In this document: positions 46,601-59,097 of the stretch, in pieces
Position numbering within the stretch: position 1 is the stretch's first letter
Layout of the letters: every line of letters begins with the position of its first letter
Source of the DNA: Megaustenia siamemsis
Lineage: Eukaryota > Mollusca > Gastropoda > Stylommatophora > Ariophantidae
DNA length: 64,000 bases
NCBI GenBank assembly: GCA_032433765.1
Contig: JAVIAB010000041.1
Location: forward strand, 80,461,928 to 80,525,927
Direction of reading: 5' to 3'
Program-made: the position numbers and the translations under genes
Notes under the pieces: model-generated
What the model saw: the letters and a program-made list of their open reading frames with translations, nothing else
Told to the model about the DNA's origin: nothing
The model's database searches: none

Positions 46601-49600
46601 GTGTGTGTACTATAACAATGATCTCTGTAGTTTGTGTACTATAACAATGATCTCTGTACTATAACAATGATCTCTGTAGTGTGTGTACTATAACAATGAT
46701 CTCTGTACTATAACAATGATCTCTGTACTATAACAATGATCTCTGTAGTGTGTGTACTATAACAATGATCTCTGTAGTGTGTGTACTATAACAATGATCT
46801 CTGTACTATAACAATGATCTCTGTAGTTTGTGTACTATAACAATGATCTCTGTAGTGTGTGTACTATAACAATGATCTCTGTACTATAACAATGATCTCT
46901 GTAGTGTGTGTACTATCACAATGAACTCTGTAGTGTGTGTACTATAACAATGATCTCTGTACTATAATAATGATCTCTGTAGTGTGTGTACTATAACAAT
47001 GATCTCTGTAGTGTGTGTACTATAACAATGATCTCTGTACTATAACAATGATCTCTGTAGTGTGTGTACTATAACAATGATCTCTGTAGTGTGTGTACTA
47101 TAACAATGATCTTTGTAGTGTGTGTACTATAACGATGATCTGTGTAGTGTGTGTACTATAACAATGATCTCTGTAGTGTGTGTACTATAACAATGATCTC
47201 TGTACTATAACAATGATCTGTGTAGTGTGTGTACTATAACAATGATCTCTGTACTATAACAATGATCTCTGTAGTGTGTGTACTATAACAATGGTCTCTG
47301 TAGTTTTTGTACTATAACAATGATCTCTGTAGTGTGTGTACTATAACAATGATCTCTGTACTATAACAATGATCTCTGTAGTGTGTGTACTATAACAATG
47401 ATCTGTGTAGTGTGTGTACTATAACAATGGTCTCTGTAGTGTGTGTACTATAACAATGATCTCTGTACTATAACAATAATCTCTGTAGTGTGTGTACTAT
47501 AACAATGATCTCTGTAGTGTGTGTACTATAACAATGATCTCTGTACTATAACAATGATCTGTGTAGTGTGTGTACTATAACAATGATCTCTGTACTATAA
47601 CAATAATCTCTGTAGTGTGTGTACTATAACAATGATCTGTGTAGTGTGTGTACTATAACAATGATCTCTGTACTATAACAATGATCTGTGTAGTGTGTGT
47701 ACTATAACAATGATCTCTGTACTATAACAATAATCTCTGTAGTGTGTGTACTATAAAAATGATCTCTGTACTATAACAATAATCTCTGTAGTGTGTGTAC
47801 TATAAAAATGATCTCTGTACTATAACAATAATCTCTGTAGTGTGTGTACTATAACAATGATCTCTGTAGTGTGTGTACTATAACAATGATCTCTGTACTA
47901 TAACAATGATCTCTGTACTATAACAATGATCTCTGTAGTGTGTTTACTATAACAATGATCTCTGTACTATAACAATGATCTCTGTAGTGTGTGTACTATA
48001 ACAATGATCTCTGTACTATAACAATGATCTCTGTACTATAACAATGATCTCTGTACTATAACAATGATCTATGTACTATAACAATGATCTCTGTACTATA
48101 ACAATTATCTCTGTAGTGTGTGTACTATAACAATGATCTCTGTACTATAACAATGATCTCTGTACTATAACAATGATCTCTGTAGTGTGTGTACTATAAC
48201 AATGATCTGTGTAGTTTGTGTGCTATAACAATAATCTCTGTAGTGTGTGTACTATAACAATGATCTCTGTACTATAACAATGATCTCTGTAGTGTGTGTA
48301 CTATAACAATGATCTGTGTAGTGTGTGTACTATAACAATGATCTCTGTAGTGTGTGTACTATAACAATGATCTCTGTAGTGTGTGTACTATAACAATGAT
48401 CTCTGTACTATAACAATGATCTCTGTAGTGGGTGTACTATAACAATGATCTCTGTACTATAACAATGATCTCTGTAGTTTGTGTACTATAACAATGATCT
48501 CTGTAGTTTGTATACTATAACAATGATCTCTGTAGTGTGTGTACTATAACAATGATCTCTGTAGTTTGTGTACTATAACAATGATCTCTGTAGTTTGTGT
48601 ACTATAACAATGATCTCTGTAGTGTGTGTACTATAACAATGATCTCTGTAGTTTGTGTACTATAACAATGATCTCTGTAGTGTGTGTACTATAACAATGA
48701 TCTCTGTAGTGTGTGTACTATAACAATGATCTGTGTAGTTTGTGTGCTATATCAAAAATCTCTGTAGTGTGTGTACTATAACAATGATCTCTGTACTATA
48801 ACAAAAATCTCTGTAGTTTGTGTACTATAACAATGATCTCTGTAGTGTGTGTACTATAACAATGATCTCTGTAGTTTGTGTACTATAACAATGATCTCTG
48901 TAGTTTGTGTACTATAACAATAATCTCTGTAGTGTGTGTACTATAACAATGATCTGTGTAGTGTGTGTACTATAACAATGATCTATGTAGTGTGTGTACT
49001 ATAACAATGGTCTCTGTAGTGTGTGTACTATAACAATTATCTCTGTACTATAACAATGATCTCTGTATTTTGTGTACTATAACAATGATCTCTGTAGTGT
49101 GTGTACTATAACAATGATCTCTGTAGTGTGTGTACTATAACAATGATCTCTGTAGTGTGTGTACTATAACAATGATCTCTGTAGTTTGTGTACTATAACA
49201 ATCATCTCTGTAGTTTGTGTACTATAACAATGATCTCTGTAGTGTGTGTACTATAACAATGATCTCTGTAGTTTGTGTACTATAACAATGATCTCTGTAG
49301 TTTGTGTACTATAACAATGGTCTCTGTAGTGTGTGTACTATAACAATGGTCTCTGTAGTGTGTGTACTATAACAATGATCTCTGTACTATAACAATGATC
49401 TCTGTAGTGTGTGTACTATAACAATGGTCTCTGTAGTTTTTGTACTATAACAATGATCTCTGAAGTGGGTGTACTATAACAATGATCTCTGTACTATAAC
49501 AATGATCTCTGTAGTGTGTGTACTATAACAATGATCTCTGTAGTTTGTGTACTATAACAATGATCTCTGTAGTGTGTGTACTATAACAATGGTCTCTGTA

Positions 49601-52600
49601 GTGTGTGTACTATAACAATGATCTCTGTACTATAACAATAATCTCTGTAGTGTGCGTACTATAACAATGATCTGTGTAGTGTGTGTACTATAACAATGAT
49701 CTCTGTACTATAACAATGATCTCTGTACTATAACAATAATCTATGTAGTGTGTGTACTATAAAAATGATCTCTGTACTATAACAATGATCTGTGTAGTGT
49801 GTGTACTATAACAATGGTCTCTGTAGTGTGTGTACTATAACAATGATCTCTGTACTAGCAATAATCTCTGTAGTGTGTGTACTATAACAACGATCTCTGT
49901 AGTGTGTGTACTATAACAATGATCTCTGTACTATAACAATGATCTGTGTAGTGTGTGTACTATAACAATGATCTCTGTACTATAACAATAATCTCTGTAG
50001 TGTGTGTACTATAACAATGATCTGTGTAGTGTGTGTACTATAACAATGATCTCTGTACTATAACAATAATCTCTGTAGTGTGTGTACTATAAAAATGATC
50101 TCTGTACTATAACAATGATCTGTGTAGTGTGTGTACTATAAAAATGATCTCTGTACTATAACAATAATCTCTGTAGTGTGTGTACTATAAAAATGATCTC
50201 TGTACTATAACAATAATCTCTGTAGTGTGTGTACTATAACAATGATCTCTGTAGTGTGTGTACTATAACAATGATCTCTGTACTATAACAATGATCTCTG
50301 TACTATAACAATGATCTCTGTAGTGTGTTTACTATAACAATGATCTCTGTACTATAACAATGATCTCTGTAGTGTGTGTACTATAACAATGATCTCTGTA
50401 CTATAACAATGATATCTGTACTATAACAATGATCTCTGTACTATAACAATGATCTCTGTACTATAACAATGATCTCTGTAGTGTGTGTACTATAACAATG
50501 ATCTCTGTACTATAACAATGATCTCTGTACTATAACAATGATCTCTGTAGTGTGTGTACTATAACAATGATCTGTGTAGTTTGTGTGCTATAACAATAAT
50601 CTCTGAAGTGTGTGTACTATAACAATGATCTCTGTACTATAACAATAATCTCTGTAGTGTGTGTACTATAACAATGATCTGTGTAGTGTGTGTACTATAA
50701 CAATGATCTCTGTAGTGTGTGTACTATAACAATGATCTCTGTAGTGTGTGTACTATAACAATGTTCTCTGTACTATAACAATGATCTCTGTAGTGGGTGT
50801 ACTATAACAATGATCTCTGTACTATAACAATGATCTCTGTAGTTTGTGTACTATAACAATGATCTCTGTAGTTTGTGTACTATAACAATGATCTCTGTAG
50901 TGTGTGTACTATAACAATGATCTCTGTAGTTTGTGTACTATAACAATGATCTCTGTAGTTTGTGTACTATAACAATGATCTCTGTAGTGTGTGTACTATA
51001 ACAATGATCTCTGTAGTTTGTGTACTATAACAATGATCTCTGTAGTGTGTGTACTATAACAATGATCTCTGTAGTGTGTGTACTATAACAATGATCTGTG
51101 TAGTTTGTGTGCTATAACAATAATCTCTGTAGTGTGTGTACTATAACAATGATCTCTGTACTATAACAATAATCTCTGTAGTTTGTGTACTATAACATTG
51201 ATCTCTTTAGTGTGTGTACTATAACAATGATCTCTGTAGTTTGTGTACTATAACAATGATCTCTGTAGTTTGTGTACTATAACAATAATCTCTGTAGTGT
51301 GTGTACTATAACAATGATCTGTGTAGTGTGTGTACTATAACAATGATCTCTGTAGTGTGTGTACTATAACAATGGTCTCTGTAGTGTGTGTACTATAACA
51401 ATGATCTCTGTACTATAACAATGATCTCTGTAGTTTGTGTACTATAACAATGATCTCTGTAGTGTGTGTACTATAACAATGATCTCTGTACTATAACAAT
51501 GATCTCTGTAGTTTGTGTACTATAACAATGATCTCTGTAGTGTGTGTACTATAACAATGATCTCTGTAGTTTGTGTACTATAACAATGATCTCTGTAGTG
51601 TGTGTACTATAACAATGATCTCTGTAGTTTGTGTACTATAACAATGATCTCTGTAGTGTGTGTACTATAACAATGATCTCTGTAGTGTGTGTACTATAAC
51701 AATAATCTCTGTAGTGTGTGTTCTATAACAATGACCTCTGTAGTGTGTGTACTATAACAATGGTCTCTGTAGTGTGTGTACTATAACAATGATCTCTGTA
51801 CTATAACAATAATCTCTGTAGTGTGTGTACTATAACAACGATCTCTGTAGTGAGTGTACTATAACAATGATCTCTGTAGTTTGTGTACTATAACAATGAT
51901 CTCTGTAGTGTGTGTACTATAACAATGATCTGTGTAGTGTGTGTAATATAACAATAATCTCTGTAGTGTGTGTACTATAACAATGATCTCTGTAGTGTGT
52001 GTACTAAAACAATGATCTCTGTAGTGTGTGTAATATAACAATAATCTCTGTAGTGTGTGTACTATAACAATGATCTCTGTAGTGTGTGTACTATAACAAT
52101 GATCTGTGTAGTGTGTGTACTATAACAATGATCTCTGTAGTTTGTGTACTATAACAATGATCTCTGTACTATAACAATGATCTCTGTAGTGTGTGTACTA
52201 TAACAATGATCTCTGTACTATAACAATGATCTCTGTACTATAACAATGATCTCTGTAGTGTGTGTACTATAACAATGATCTCTGTAGTGTGTGTACTATA
52301 ACAATGATCTCTGTACTATAACAATGATCTCTGTAGTTTGTGTACTATAACAATGATCTCTGTAGTGTGTGTACTATAACAATGATCTCTGTACTATAAC
52401 AATGATCTCTGTAGTGTGTGTACTATCACAATGATCTCTGTAGTGTGTGTACTATAACAATGATCTCTGTACTATAATAATGATCTCTGTAGTGTGTGTA
52501 CTATAACAATGATCTCTGTAGTGTGTGTACTATAACAATGATCTCTGTACTATAACAATGATCTCTGTAGTGTGTGTACTATAACAATGATCTCTGTAGT

Positions 52601-55600
52601 GTGTGTACTATAACAATGATCTTTGTAGTGTGTGTACTATAACGATGATCTGTGTAGTGTGTGTACTATAACAATGATCTCTGTAGTGTGTGTACTATAA
52701 CAATGATCTCTGTACTATAACAATGATCTGTGTAGTGTGTGTACTATAACAATGATCTCTGTACTATAACAATGATCTCTGTAGTGTGTGTACTATAACA
52801 ATGGTCTCTGTAGTTTTTGTACTATAACAATGATCTCTGTAGTGTGTGTACTATAACAATGATCTCTGTACTATAACAATGATCTCTGTAGTGTGTGTAC
52901 TATAACAATGATCTGTGTAGTGTGTGTACTATAACAATGGTCTCTGTAGTGTGTGTACTATAACAATGATCTCTGTACTATAACAATAATCTCTGTAGTG
53001 TGTGTACTATAACAATGATCTCTGTAGTGTGTGTACTATAACAATGATCTCTGTACTATAACAATGATCTGTGTAGTGTGTGTACTATAACAATGATCTC
53101 TGTACTATAACAATAATCTCTGTAGTGTGTGTACTATAACAATGATCTGTGTAGTGTGTGTACTATAACAATGATCTCTGTACTATAACAATGATCTGTG
53201 TAGTGTGTGTACTATAACAATGATCTCTGTACTATAACAATAATCTCTGTAGTGTGTGTACTATAAAAATGATCTCTGTACTATAACAATAATCTCTGTA
53301 GTGTGTGTACTATAAAAATGATCTCTGTACTATAACAATAATCTCTGTAGTGTGTGTACTATAACAATGATCTCTGTAGTGTGTGTACTATAACAATGAT
53401 CTCTGTACTATAACAATGATCTCTGTACTATAACAATGATCTCTGTAGTGTGTTTACTATAACAATGATCTCTGTACTATAACAATGATCTCTGTAGTGT
53501 GTGTACTATAACAATGATCTCTGTACTATAACAATGATCTCTGTACTATAACAATGATCTCTGTACTATAACAATGATCTATGTACTATAACAATGATCT
53601 CTGTACTATAACAATTATCTCTGTAGTGTGTGTACTATAACAATGATCTCTGTACTATAACAATGATCTCTGTACTATAACAATGATCTCTGTAGTGTGT
53701 GTACTATAACAATGATCTGTGTAGTTTGTGTGCTATAACAATAATCTCTGTAGTGTGTGTACTATAACAATGATCTCTGTACTATAACAATGATCTCTGT
53801 AGTGTGTGTACTATAACAATGATCTGTGTAGTGTGTGTACTATAACAATGATCTCTGTAGTGTGTGTACTATAACAATGATCTCTGTAGTGTGTGTACTA
53901 TAACAATGATCTCTGTACTATAACAATGATCTCTGTAGTGGGTGTACTATAACAATGATCTCTGTACTATAACAATGATCTCTGTAGTTTGTGTACTATA
54001 ACAATGATCTCTGTAGTTTGTATACTATAACAATGATCTCTGTAGTGTGTGTACTATAACAATGATCTCTGTAGTTTGTGTACTATAACAATGATCTCTG
54101 TAGTTTGTGTACTATAACAATGATCTCTGTAGTGTGTGTACTATAACAATGATCTCTGTAGTTTGTGTACTATAACAATGATCTCTGTAGTGTGTGTACT
54201 ATAACAATGATCTCTGTAGTGTGTGTACTATAACAATGATCTGTGTAGTTTGTGTGCTATATCAAAAATCTCTGTAGTGTGTGTACTATAACAATGATCT
54301 CTGTACTATAACAAAAATCTCTGTAGTTTGTGTACTATAACAATGATCTCTGTAGTGTGTGTACTATAACAATGATCTCTGTAGTTTGTGTACTATAACA
54401 ATGATCTCTGTAGTTTGTGTACTATAACAATAATCTCTGTAGTGTGTGTACTATAACAATGATCTGTGTAGTGTGTGTACTATAACAATGATCTATGTAG
54501 TGTGTGTACTATAACAATGGTCTCTGTAGTGTGTGTACTATAACAATTATCTCTGTACTATAACAATGATCTCTGTATTTTGTGTACTATAACAATGATC
54601 TCTGTAGTGTGTGTACTATAACAATGATCTCTGTAGTGTGTGTACTATAACAATGATCTCTGTAGTGTGTGTACTATAACAATGATCTCTGTAGTTTGTG
54701 TACTATAACAATCATCTCTGTAGTTTGTGTACTATAACAATGATCTCTGTAGTGTGTGTACTATAACAATGATCTCTGTAGTTTGTGTACTATAACAATG
54801 ATCTCTGTAGTTTGTGTACTATAACAATGGTCTCTGTAGTGTGTGTACTATAACAATGGTCTCTGTAGTGTGTGTACTATAACAATGATCTCTGTACTAT
54901 AACAATGATCTCTGTAGTGTGTGTACTATAACAATGGTCTCTGTAGTTTTTGTACTATAACAATGATCTCTGAAGTGGGTGTACTATAACAATGATCTCT
55001 GTACTATAACAATGATCTCTGTAGTGTGTGTACTATAACAATGATCTCTGTAGTTTGTGTACTATAACAATGATCTCTGTAGTGTGTGTACTATAACAAT
55101 GGTCTCTGTAGTGTGTGTACTATAACAATGATCTCTGTACTATAACAATAATCTCTGTAGTGTGCGTACTATAACAATGATCTGTGTAGTGTGTGTACTA
55201 TAACAATGATCTCTGTACTATAACAATGATCTCTGTACTATAACAATAATCTATGTAGTGTGTGTACTATAAAAATGATCTCTGTACTATAACAATGATC
55301 TGTGTAGTGTGTGTACTATAACAATGGTCTCTGTAGTGTGTGTACTATAACAATGATCTCTGTACTAGCAATAATCTCTGTAGTGTGTGTACTATAACAA
55401 CGATCTCTGTAGTGTGTGTACTATAACAATGATCTCTGTACTATAACAATGATCTGTGTAGTGTGTGTACTATAACAATGATCTCTGTACTATAACAATA
55501 ATCTCTGTAGTGTGTGTACTATAACAATGATCTGTGTAGTGTGTGTACTATAACAATGATCTCTGTACTATAACAATAATCTCTGTAGTGTGTGTACTAT

Positions 55601-58430
55601 AAAAATGATCTCTGTACTATAACAATGATCTGTGTAGTGTGTGTACTATAAAAATGATCTCTGTACTATAACAATAATCTCTGTAGTGTGTGTACTATAA
55701 AAATGATCTCTGTACTATAACAATAATCTCTGTAGTGTGTGTACTATAACAATGATCTCTGTAGTGTGTGTACTATAACAATGATCTCTGTACTATAACA
55801 ATGATCTCTGTACTATAACAATGATCTCTGTAGTGTGTTTACTATAACAATGATCTCTGTACTATAACAATGATCTCTGTAGTGTGTGTACTATAACAAT
55901 GATCTCTGTACTATAACAATGATATCTGTACTATAACAATGATCTCTGTACTATAACAATGATCTCTGTACTATAACAATGATCTCTGTAGTGTGTGTAC
56001 TATAACAATGATCTCTGTACTATAACAATGATCTCTGTACTATAACAATGATCTCTGTAGTGTGTGTACTATAACAATGATCTGTGTAGTTTGTGTGCTA
56101 TAACAATAATCTCTGAAGTGTGTGTACTATAACAATGATCTCTGTACTATAACAATAATCTCTGTAGTGTGTGTACTATAACAATGATCTGTGTAGTGTG
56201 TGTACTATAACAATGATCTCTGTAGTGTGTGTACTATAACAATGATCTCTGTAGTGTGTGTACTATAACAATGTTCTCTGTACTATAACAATGATCTCTG
56301 TAGTGGGTGTACTATAACAATGATCTCTGTACTATAACAATGATCTCTGTAGTTTGTGTACTATAACAATGATCTCTGTAGTTTGTGTACTATAACAATG
56401 ATCTCTGTAGTGTGTGTACTATAACAATGATCTCTGTAGTTTGTGTACTATAACAATGATCTCTGTAGTTTGTGTACTATAACAATGATCTCTGTAGTGT
56501 GTGTACTATAACAATGATCTCTGTAGTTTGTGTACTATAACAATGATCTCTGTAGTGTGTGTACTATAACAATGATCTCTGTAGTGTGTGTACTATAACA
56601 ATGATCTGTGTAGTTTGTGTGCTATAACAATAATCTCTGTAGTGTGTGTACTATAACAATGATCTCTGTACTATAACAATAATCTCTGTAGTTTGTGTAC
56701 TATAACATTGATCTCTTTAGTGTGTGTACTATAACAATGATCTCTGTAGTTTGTGTACTATAACAATGATCTCTGTAGTTTGTGTACTATAACAATAATC
56801 TCTGTAGTGTGTGTACTATAACAATGATCTGTGTAGTGTGTGTACTATAACAATGATCTCTGTAGTGTGTGTACTATAACAATGGTCTCTGTAGTGTGTG
56901 TACTATAACAATGATCTCTGTACTATAACAATGATCTCTGTAGTTTGTGTACTATAACAATGATCTCTGTAGTGTGTGTACTATAACAATGATCTCTGTA
57001 CTATAACAATGATCTCTGTAGTTTGTGTACTATAACAATGATCTCTGTAGTGTGTGTACTATAACAATGATCTCTGTAGTTTGTGTACTATAACAATGAT
57101 CTCTGTAGTGTGTGTACTATAACAATGATCTCTGTAGTGTGTGTACTACAACAATGATCTCTGTAGTGTGTGTACTATAACAATGATCTCTGTAGTTTGT
57201 GTACTATAACAATCATCTCTGTAGTTTGTGTACTATAACAATGATCTCTGTAGTGTGTGTACTATAACAATGATCTCTGTAGTTTGTGTACTATAACAAT
57301 GATCTCTGTAGTTTGTGTACTATAACAATGGCCTCTGTAGTGTGTGTACTATAACAATGGTCTCTGTAGTGTGTGTACTATAACAATGATCTCTGTAGTG
57401 TGTGTACTATAACAATGATCTCTGTACTATAACAATGATCTCTGTACTATAACAATAGTCTCTGTAGTGTGTGTACTATAACAATGATCTATGTAGTTTG
57501 TGTACTATAACAATGGTCTCTGTAGTGTGTGTACTATAACAATAATCTCTGTAGTGTGTGTACTATAACAGTGATCTCTGTACTATAACAATGATCTCTG
57601 TAGTGTGTGTACTATAACAATGGTCTCTGTAGTGTGTGTACTATAACAATAATCTCTGTAGTGTGTGTACTATAACAATGATCTCTGTAGTGTGTGTACT
57701 ATAACAATGATCTCTGTACTATAACAATGATCTCTGTACTATAACAATGAACTCTGTACTATAACAATGATCTCTGTACTATAACAATGATCTCTGTACT
57801 ATAACAATGATCTGTGTAGTATAACAATGATCTGTGTACTATAACAATGATCTCTGTAGTTTGTGTACTATAACAATGATGTGTGTACTATAACAATGAT
57901 CTGTGTACTTTAACAATGATCTCTGTAGTTTGTGTACCTTAACAATGATCTGTGTACTATAACAATGATCTGTGTACTATAACAATGATCTCTGTAGTTT
58001 GTGTACTATAACAATGATCTGTGTACTATAACATTGATCTGTGTAGTTTGTGTACTATAACAATGATCTCTGTAGTTTGTGTACTATAACAATGATCTGT
58101 GTACTATAACAATGATCTCTGTAGTTTGTGTACTATAACAATGATCTGTGTACTATAACAATGATCTGTGTACTATAACAATGATCTGTGTACTATAACA
58201 ATGATCTGTGTAGTTTGTGTACTATAACAATGATCTCTGTAGTTTGTGTACTATAACAATGATCTCTGTAGTTTGTGTACTATAACAATGATCTCTGTAG
58301 TTTGTGTACTATAACAATGATCTCTGTAGTTTGTGTACTATAACAATGATCTCTGTACTATAACAATGATCTCTGTAGCTTGTGTACTATAACAATGATC
58401 TGTGTACTATAACAATGATCTGTGTAGTGT
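31690..58430. repeat. 26.7-kb array of 29/20-bp units
   Basis: One uninterrupted tandem array fills the whole intron between the first two exons seen. The long unit is GTACTATAACAATGATCTCT plus GTAGTGTGT (29 bp). The short unit lacks the last nine bases (20 bp). Common point variants are GATCTGTG, AATAATC, GGTCTC, AGTTTGT, ATTATC and AACGATC. I estimate 900-1000 units. The array shows higher-order structure: one 183-bp window is identical at 33588, 36699, 38492, 41250, 43502, 46349 and 51859. The right end (57,800-58,430) is enriched for GATCTGTG with short units. No unrelated insertion or gene is visible inside it. Confidence 0.97.
46200..57140. repeat. 5510-bp higher-order tandem duplication in the large array
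   Basis: About 5.4-5.5 kb from near 46200 to near 51650 is repeated at +5510 (near 51710-57140). Private variants are shared at that offset, for example TGTGCTATAAC near 48210/53720, TGTGCGTAC near 49651/55161 and the truncated TGTACTAGCAATAATC near 49855/55365. Occasional single differences exist (GAACTCTG at 46924 against GATCTCTG at 52434). Similar offsets of about 3111 and 5010 bases link earlier parts of the array. Confidence 0.88.
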
Positions 58431-58496
58431 GTGAGAAGTAGAACAATTGACTGTTCTCTTATCACAAGAACTAACAAGAACAGAACATCCACTCAC

Positions 58497-58534
58497 CGGC
58501 CACGTTCTTGTTCCCGTTGGTGGAGATGTCGAAT
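58497..58534 (-). CDS. Metalloprotease exon 1 of those seen: short catalytic-domain exon
   Basis: This 38-nt exon lies between a TGCATGTCTCCAG acceptor and a GCCG|GTGAGT donor. It encodes FDISTNGNKNVA plus one base that completes glycine with the HELGH exon, giving NVA-G-LAKLGGMCS. In reprolysins the segment before GG.CS is typically ..N.aG.A...G.C, so the reading fits. Exon size and limited conservation make it the weakest of the seven, but both splice sites are good and the phase agrees. The first base A belongs to a codon begun in an upstream exon that I could not find to the right, either in the unique stretch to 59097 or beyond. Confidence 0.68.
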
Positions 58535-59097
58535 CTGGAGACATGCAAGAACAAACCACTTTAGCTTCCAGCAACCGAATCAAACAAAACTAGCCACAAG
58601 GGCGGATGTCAATGAAACGTTACATGTTTAACATTAGCTTTCTTCTTCTTCGTCCACCATCCCATGTTGCCATATGTGTCGATATAATGGACAAACAACT
58701 TTGAAGTTCGCAACTGTTCTGTCCCTGGTCGTAATAATTTGAGGAAGCACGTGACTCTCAATAAATATAATGGTCACAAATAATCAACGTATTTCCTTTT
58801 TTTTAGAAAGACTCTTTGTGAAGGAAGAAACGTCCAAATTGTGTGATATTGTTTGTGCAAGTGTCAAATGTAAGGTCGGTGGAAACATCGTTTCTTGTCT
58901 TGGAGCACTTGCACTGTGGAAGGCTGGGTATTCTAGAACAATCAGCGTGATGATCCACGTCATACAACTGTGGCCGTTATACAGGGACCGTGTCCAACAT
59001 AAAGTCAGTGCAGAGACAGAAGATGAACAGTTCGGTTGTAGCAACATCCGCGCGACTAGAAGCTTCTGTACGAAGATGTTCACAGACAAGTTATCAT
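58535..59097. other. Single-copy sequence, no gene assigned
   Basis: This is about 560 bases of non-repetitive sequence upstream (gene sense) of the 38-nt exon. A plus-strand open frame at 58770-59183 and a minus-strand one at 58784-59122 overlap each other. Neither shows a family motif, and both run into the LINE at 59098. The upstream protease exon may be hidden here or beyond, but I found no reprolysin signature. Confidence 0.5.

Larger units (their letters stand above)
11067..58534 (-). other. ADAM/ADAMTS-like metalloprotease gene, partial span
   Basis: This entry joins seven minus-strand exons listed separately. Their order in the transcript is 58497-58534, 31315-31420, 29526-29684, 25641-25716, 19356-19478, 13369-13420 and 11067-11221. 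Each internal boundary has an AG acceptor and a GT donor, and the phases agree at all six joins (1, 2, 2, 0, 0, 1). The product reads as the C-terminal half of a reprolysin (M12B) catalytic domain, an ADAMTS-type linker with a PGQ..SAD.QCQL signature, a cysteine-rich domain ending CGDGK-WCQIGVCV, and a CCHTC module. The family consists of secreted or membrane zinc endopeptidases that cut matrix and cell-surface proteins. No signal peptide, prodomain or catalytic N-terminus lies in the window. Introns range from 1.6 to 27 kb and are almost entirely tandem repeats and LINE fragments. The exons keep open frames and consensus splice sites, so the gene looks intact rather than pseudogenic. The exact family (ADAMTS, MIG-17-like or another invertebrate ADAM) is uncertain. 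Confidence 0.85.

Noticed and set aside
33588..52041. Seven identical 60-codon minus-strand frames as a small gene family
   Set aside because: They are one window of the 29/20-bp array repeated by higher-order duplication. They are useful as landmarks but not as genes.
31690..58430. CRISPR-like array
   Set aside because: Units are contiguous with no unique spacers, the DNA is eukaryotic, and no cas genes are present.
31690..58430. Centromeric satellite
   Set aside because: The array lies between two phase-matched exons of one gene, so an intronic minisatellite is the simpler reading.
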